This document shows, piece by piece, positions 63,329-64,000 of a stretch of 64,000 nt of DNA. The position numbers were made by a program, and so were the translations under genes. The notes below the pieces were generated by a model. That model saw only the letters and a list, made by a program, of their open reading frames with translations, was not told the DNA's origin and did not search any database. Source of the DNA: Pseudoalteromonas viridis. Lineage in GTDB: Bacteria > Pseudomonadota > Gammaproteobacteria > Enterobacterales > Alteromonadaceae. Location of the stretch: contig NZ_CP072426.1 in the NCBI RefSeq assembly GCF_017742995.1, positions 1,054,001 to 1,118,000 of the forward strand, in the 5' to 3' direction. Within the stretch, counting starts at the first letter, position 1; every line of letters begins with the position of its first letter.

Positions 63329-64000
63329 TTATTTGTTCTTACCTTGCGCAAACAATGCGTCGAGTTTTTGCTCGTACTCGTGATAGCCAAGATAATCATA
63401 CAAGTCCATACGAGTTTGCATGCTGTCGATGACGGCTTTCTGATCGCCGTTTTCTAAAATTGATTGATACACCATCTCTGCGGCTTTGTTCATTGCACGG
63501 AACGCACTCAACGGGTACAGCACCATATCGACGCCCCACTCACCCAGCTCTTTTTTGTTCCACAGCTCTGTTTTACCGAACTCGGTGATATTCGCCAGAA
63601 TAGGCACATCCAGTGCTTCGGCAAATGCACGATAGTGCTCTTCTGTCTGCACAGCTTCTGCGAAAATACCGTCTGCACCAGCTGCAACATAGGCTTTAGC
63701 ACGCTCAATAGCCGCTTCAAGGCCTTCCTGTGCGAACGCGTCGGTACGTGCCATGATGAAGAAGTCTGGATCGGTACGCGCATCTACGGCCGCTTTGATA
63801 CGGTCTACCATTTCGTCTGTCGACACTATCTCTTTGTTAGGGCGGTGACCACAGCGCTTTTGCGCAACCTGATCTTCCATATGCACAGCAGCGGCACCCG
63901 CTTTTTGCATTTCCTGAATGGTTTTAGCAATGTTAAATGCACCGCCCCAGCCCGTGTCGATATCGACCATCAGAGGCAGGTCACAGGCAGAGGTAATACG
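63329..64000 (-). CDS. prpB: 2-methylisocitrate lyase, 5' partial
   Basis: The frame is open to the window edge: upstream of the ATG at 63970 it reads [10 protein letters not shown], joining [13 protein letters not shown], the PrpB active-site region, so the true start lies outside. Visible motifs: [20 protein letters not shown] with the catalytic Cys in KRCGH, and [12 protein letters not shown]. It splits 2-methylisocitrate into pyruvate and succinate, ending the cycle. The usual GntR-type or PrpR regulator would lie beyond the window. Confidence 0.95.
   Translation of the reverse strand, partial: RITSACDLPLMVDIDTGWGGAFNIAKTIQEMQKAGAAAVHMEDQVAQKRCGHRPNKEIVSTDEMVDRIKAAVDARTDPDFFIMARTDAFAQEGLEAAIERAKAYVAAGADGIFAEAVQTEEHYRAFAEALDVPILANITEFGKTELWNKKELGEWGVDMVLYPLSAFRAMNKAAEMVYQSILENGDQKAVIDSMQTRMDLYDYLGYHEYEQKLDALFAQGKNK

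Overview
The window looks like a chromosomal segment of a marine gammaproteobacterium, most likely Pseudoalteromonas. The best single clue is the 669-codon alpha-amylase at 18579-20588: its layout and start of the mature enzyme match the chloride-dependent amylase of Pseudoalteromonas haloplanktis. Supporting clues are a LodA/LodB quinoprotein pair, a GlyGly-CTERM metalloprotease, a GH19 chitinase, a methylcitrate operon of the PrpB-PrpC-AcnD-PrpF type and a DUF2999 gene. No rRNA, tRNA, CRISPR array, prophage or intact insertion sequence was seen.

Layout. 1-4.3 kb: plus-strand operon of a ferritin-like protein (5' end cut by the window), a LodA-like cysteine tryptophylquinone oxidase and its LodB-like flavoprotein. 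4.3-11.3 kb: an accessory island, all on the minus strand, with immunity-like genes (two copies of a YezG/DUF600-like gene, one stopped by a TGA; one Imm49-like gene), a repeat-PLC phosphodiesterase and several orphan genes, separated by spacers that share a short repeat. 11.3-20.6 kb: a 2314-residue PKD/leucine-rich-repeat lipoprotein and the secreted amylase. 20.9-23.8 kb: an XRE regulator, a DUF418 membrane protein and a yqjDEK-like envelope operon. 24.0-26.6 kb: a bufferin-type copper-peptide operon (precursor, MNIO/DUF692 enzyme, DUF2063 partner, small membrane protein) whose precursor is a lipoprotein with two tandem bufferin units. 26.7-38.7 kb: secreted protease, a DesK/LiaS-type two-component system, a solute-binding protein, a TPR membrane protein, a lectin/discoidin/fibrinogen-like secreted protein and a ferredoxin-NADP reductase. 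40.2-44.3 kb: divergent nucleoside salvage genes (deoB-deoD against udk-nucleoside transporter) with two identical 12-bp operator-like palindromes between them. 44.4-47.8 kb: a GH25 lysozyme coupled to a membrane protein, DUF2999 and an RNA m5C methyltransferase. 48.0-48.6 kb: two tandem small genes encoding peptides with a shared 30-residue double-glycine leader and a shared C-terminal Cys motif; the first was too short for a 60-residue ORF cutoff. 48.8-58.1 kb: lipoproteins, a BASS transporter, chitinase, a GNAT/amine-oxidase pair, an SDR enzyme, a SpoIIAA-like protein and a LysE exporter. 58.2-64.0 kb: prpB (cut by the window end)-prpC-acnD-prpF, for propionate use through 2-methylcitrate.

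The strongest candidates for something new are the double-glycine peptide pair at 48 kb (no modifying enzyme or exporter is near), the duplicated lipoprotein bufferin with its unassigned fourth gene at 24-26.6 kb, and the phased operator pair at 42.3 kb. Domain assignments come from reading motifs by eye; no database search was possible.
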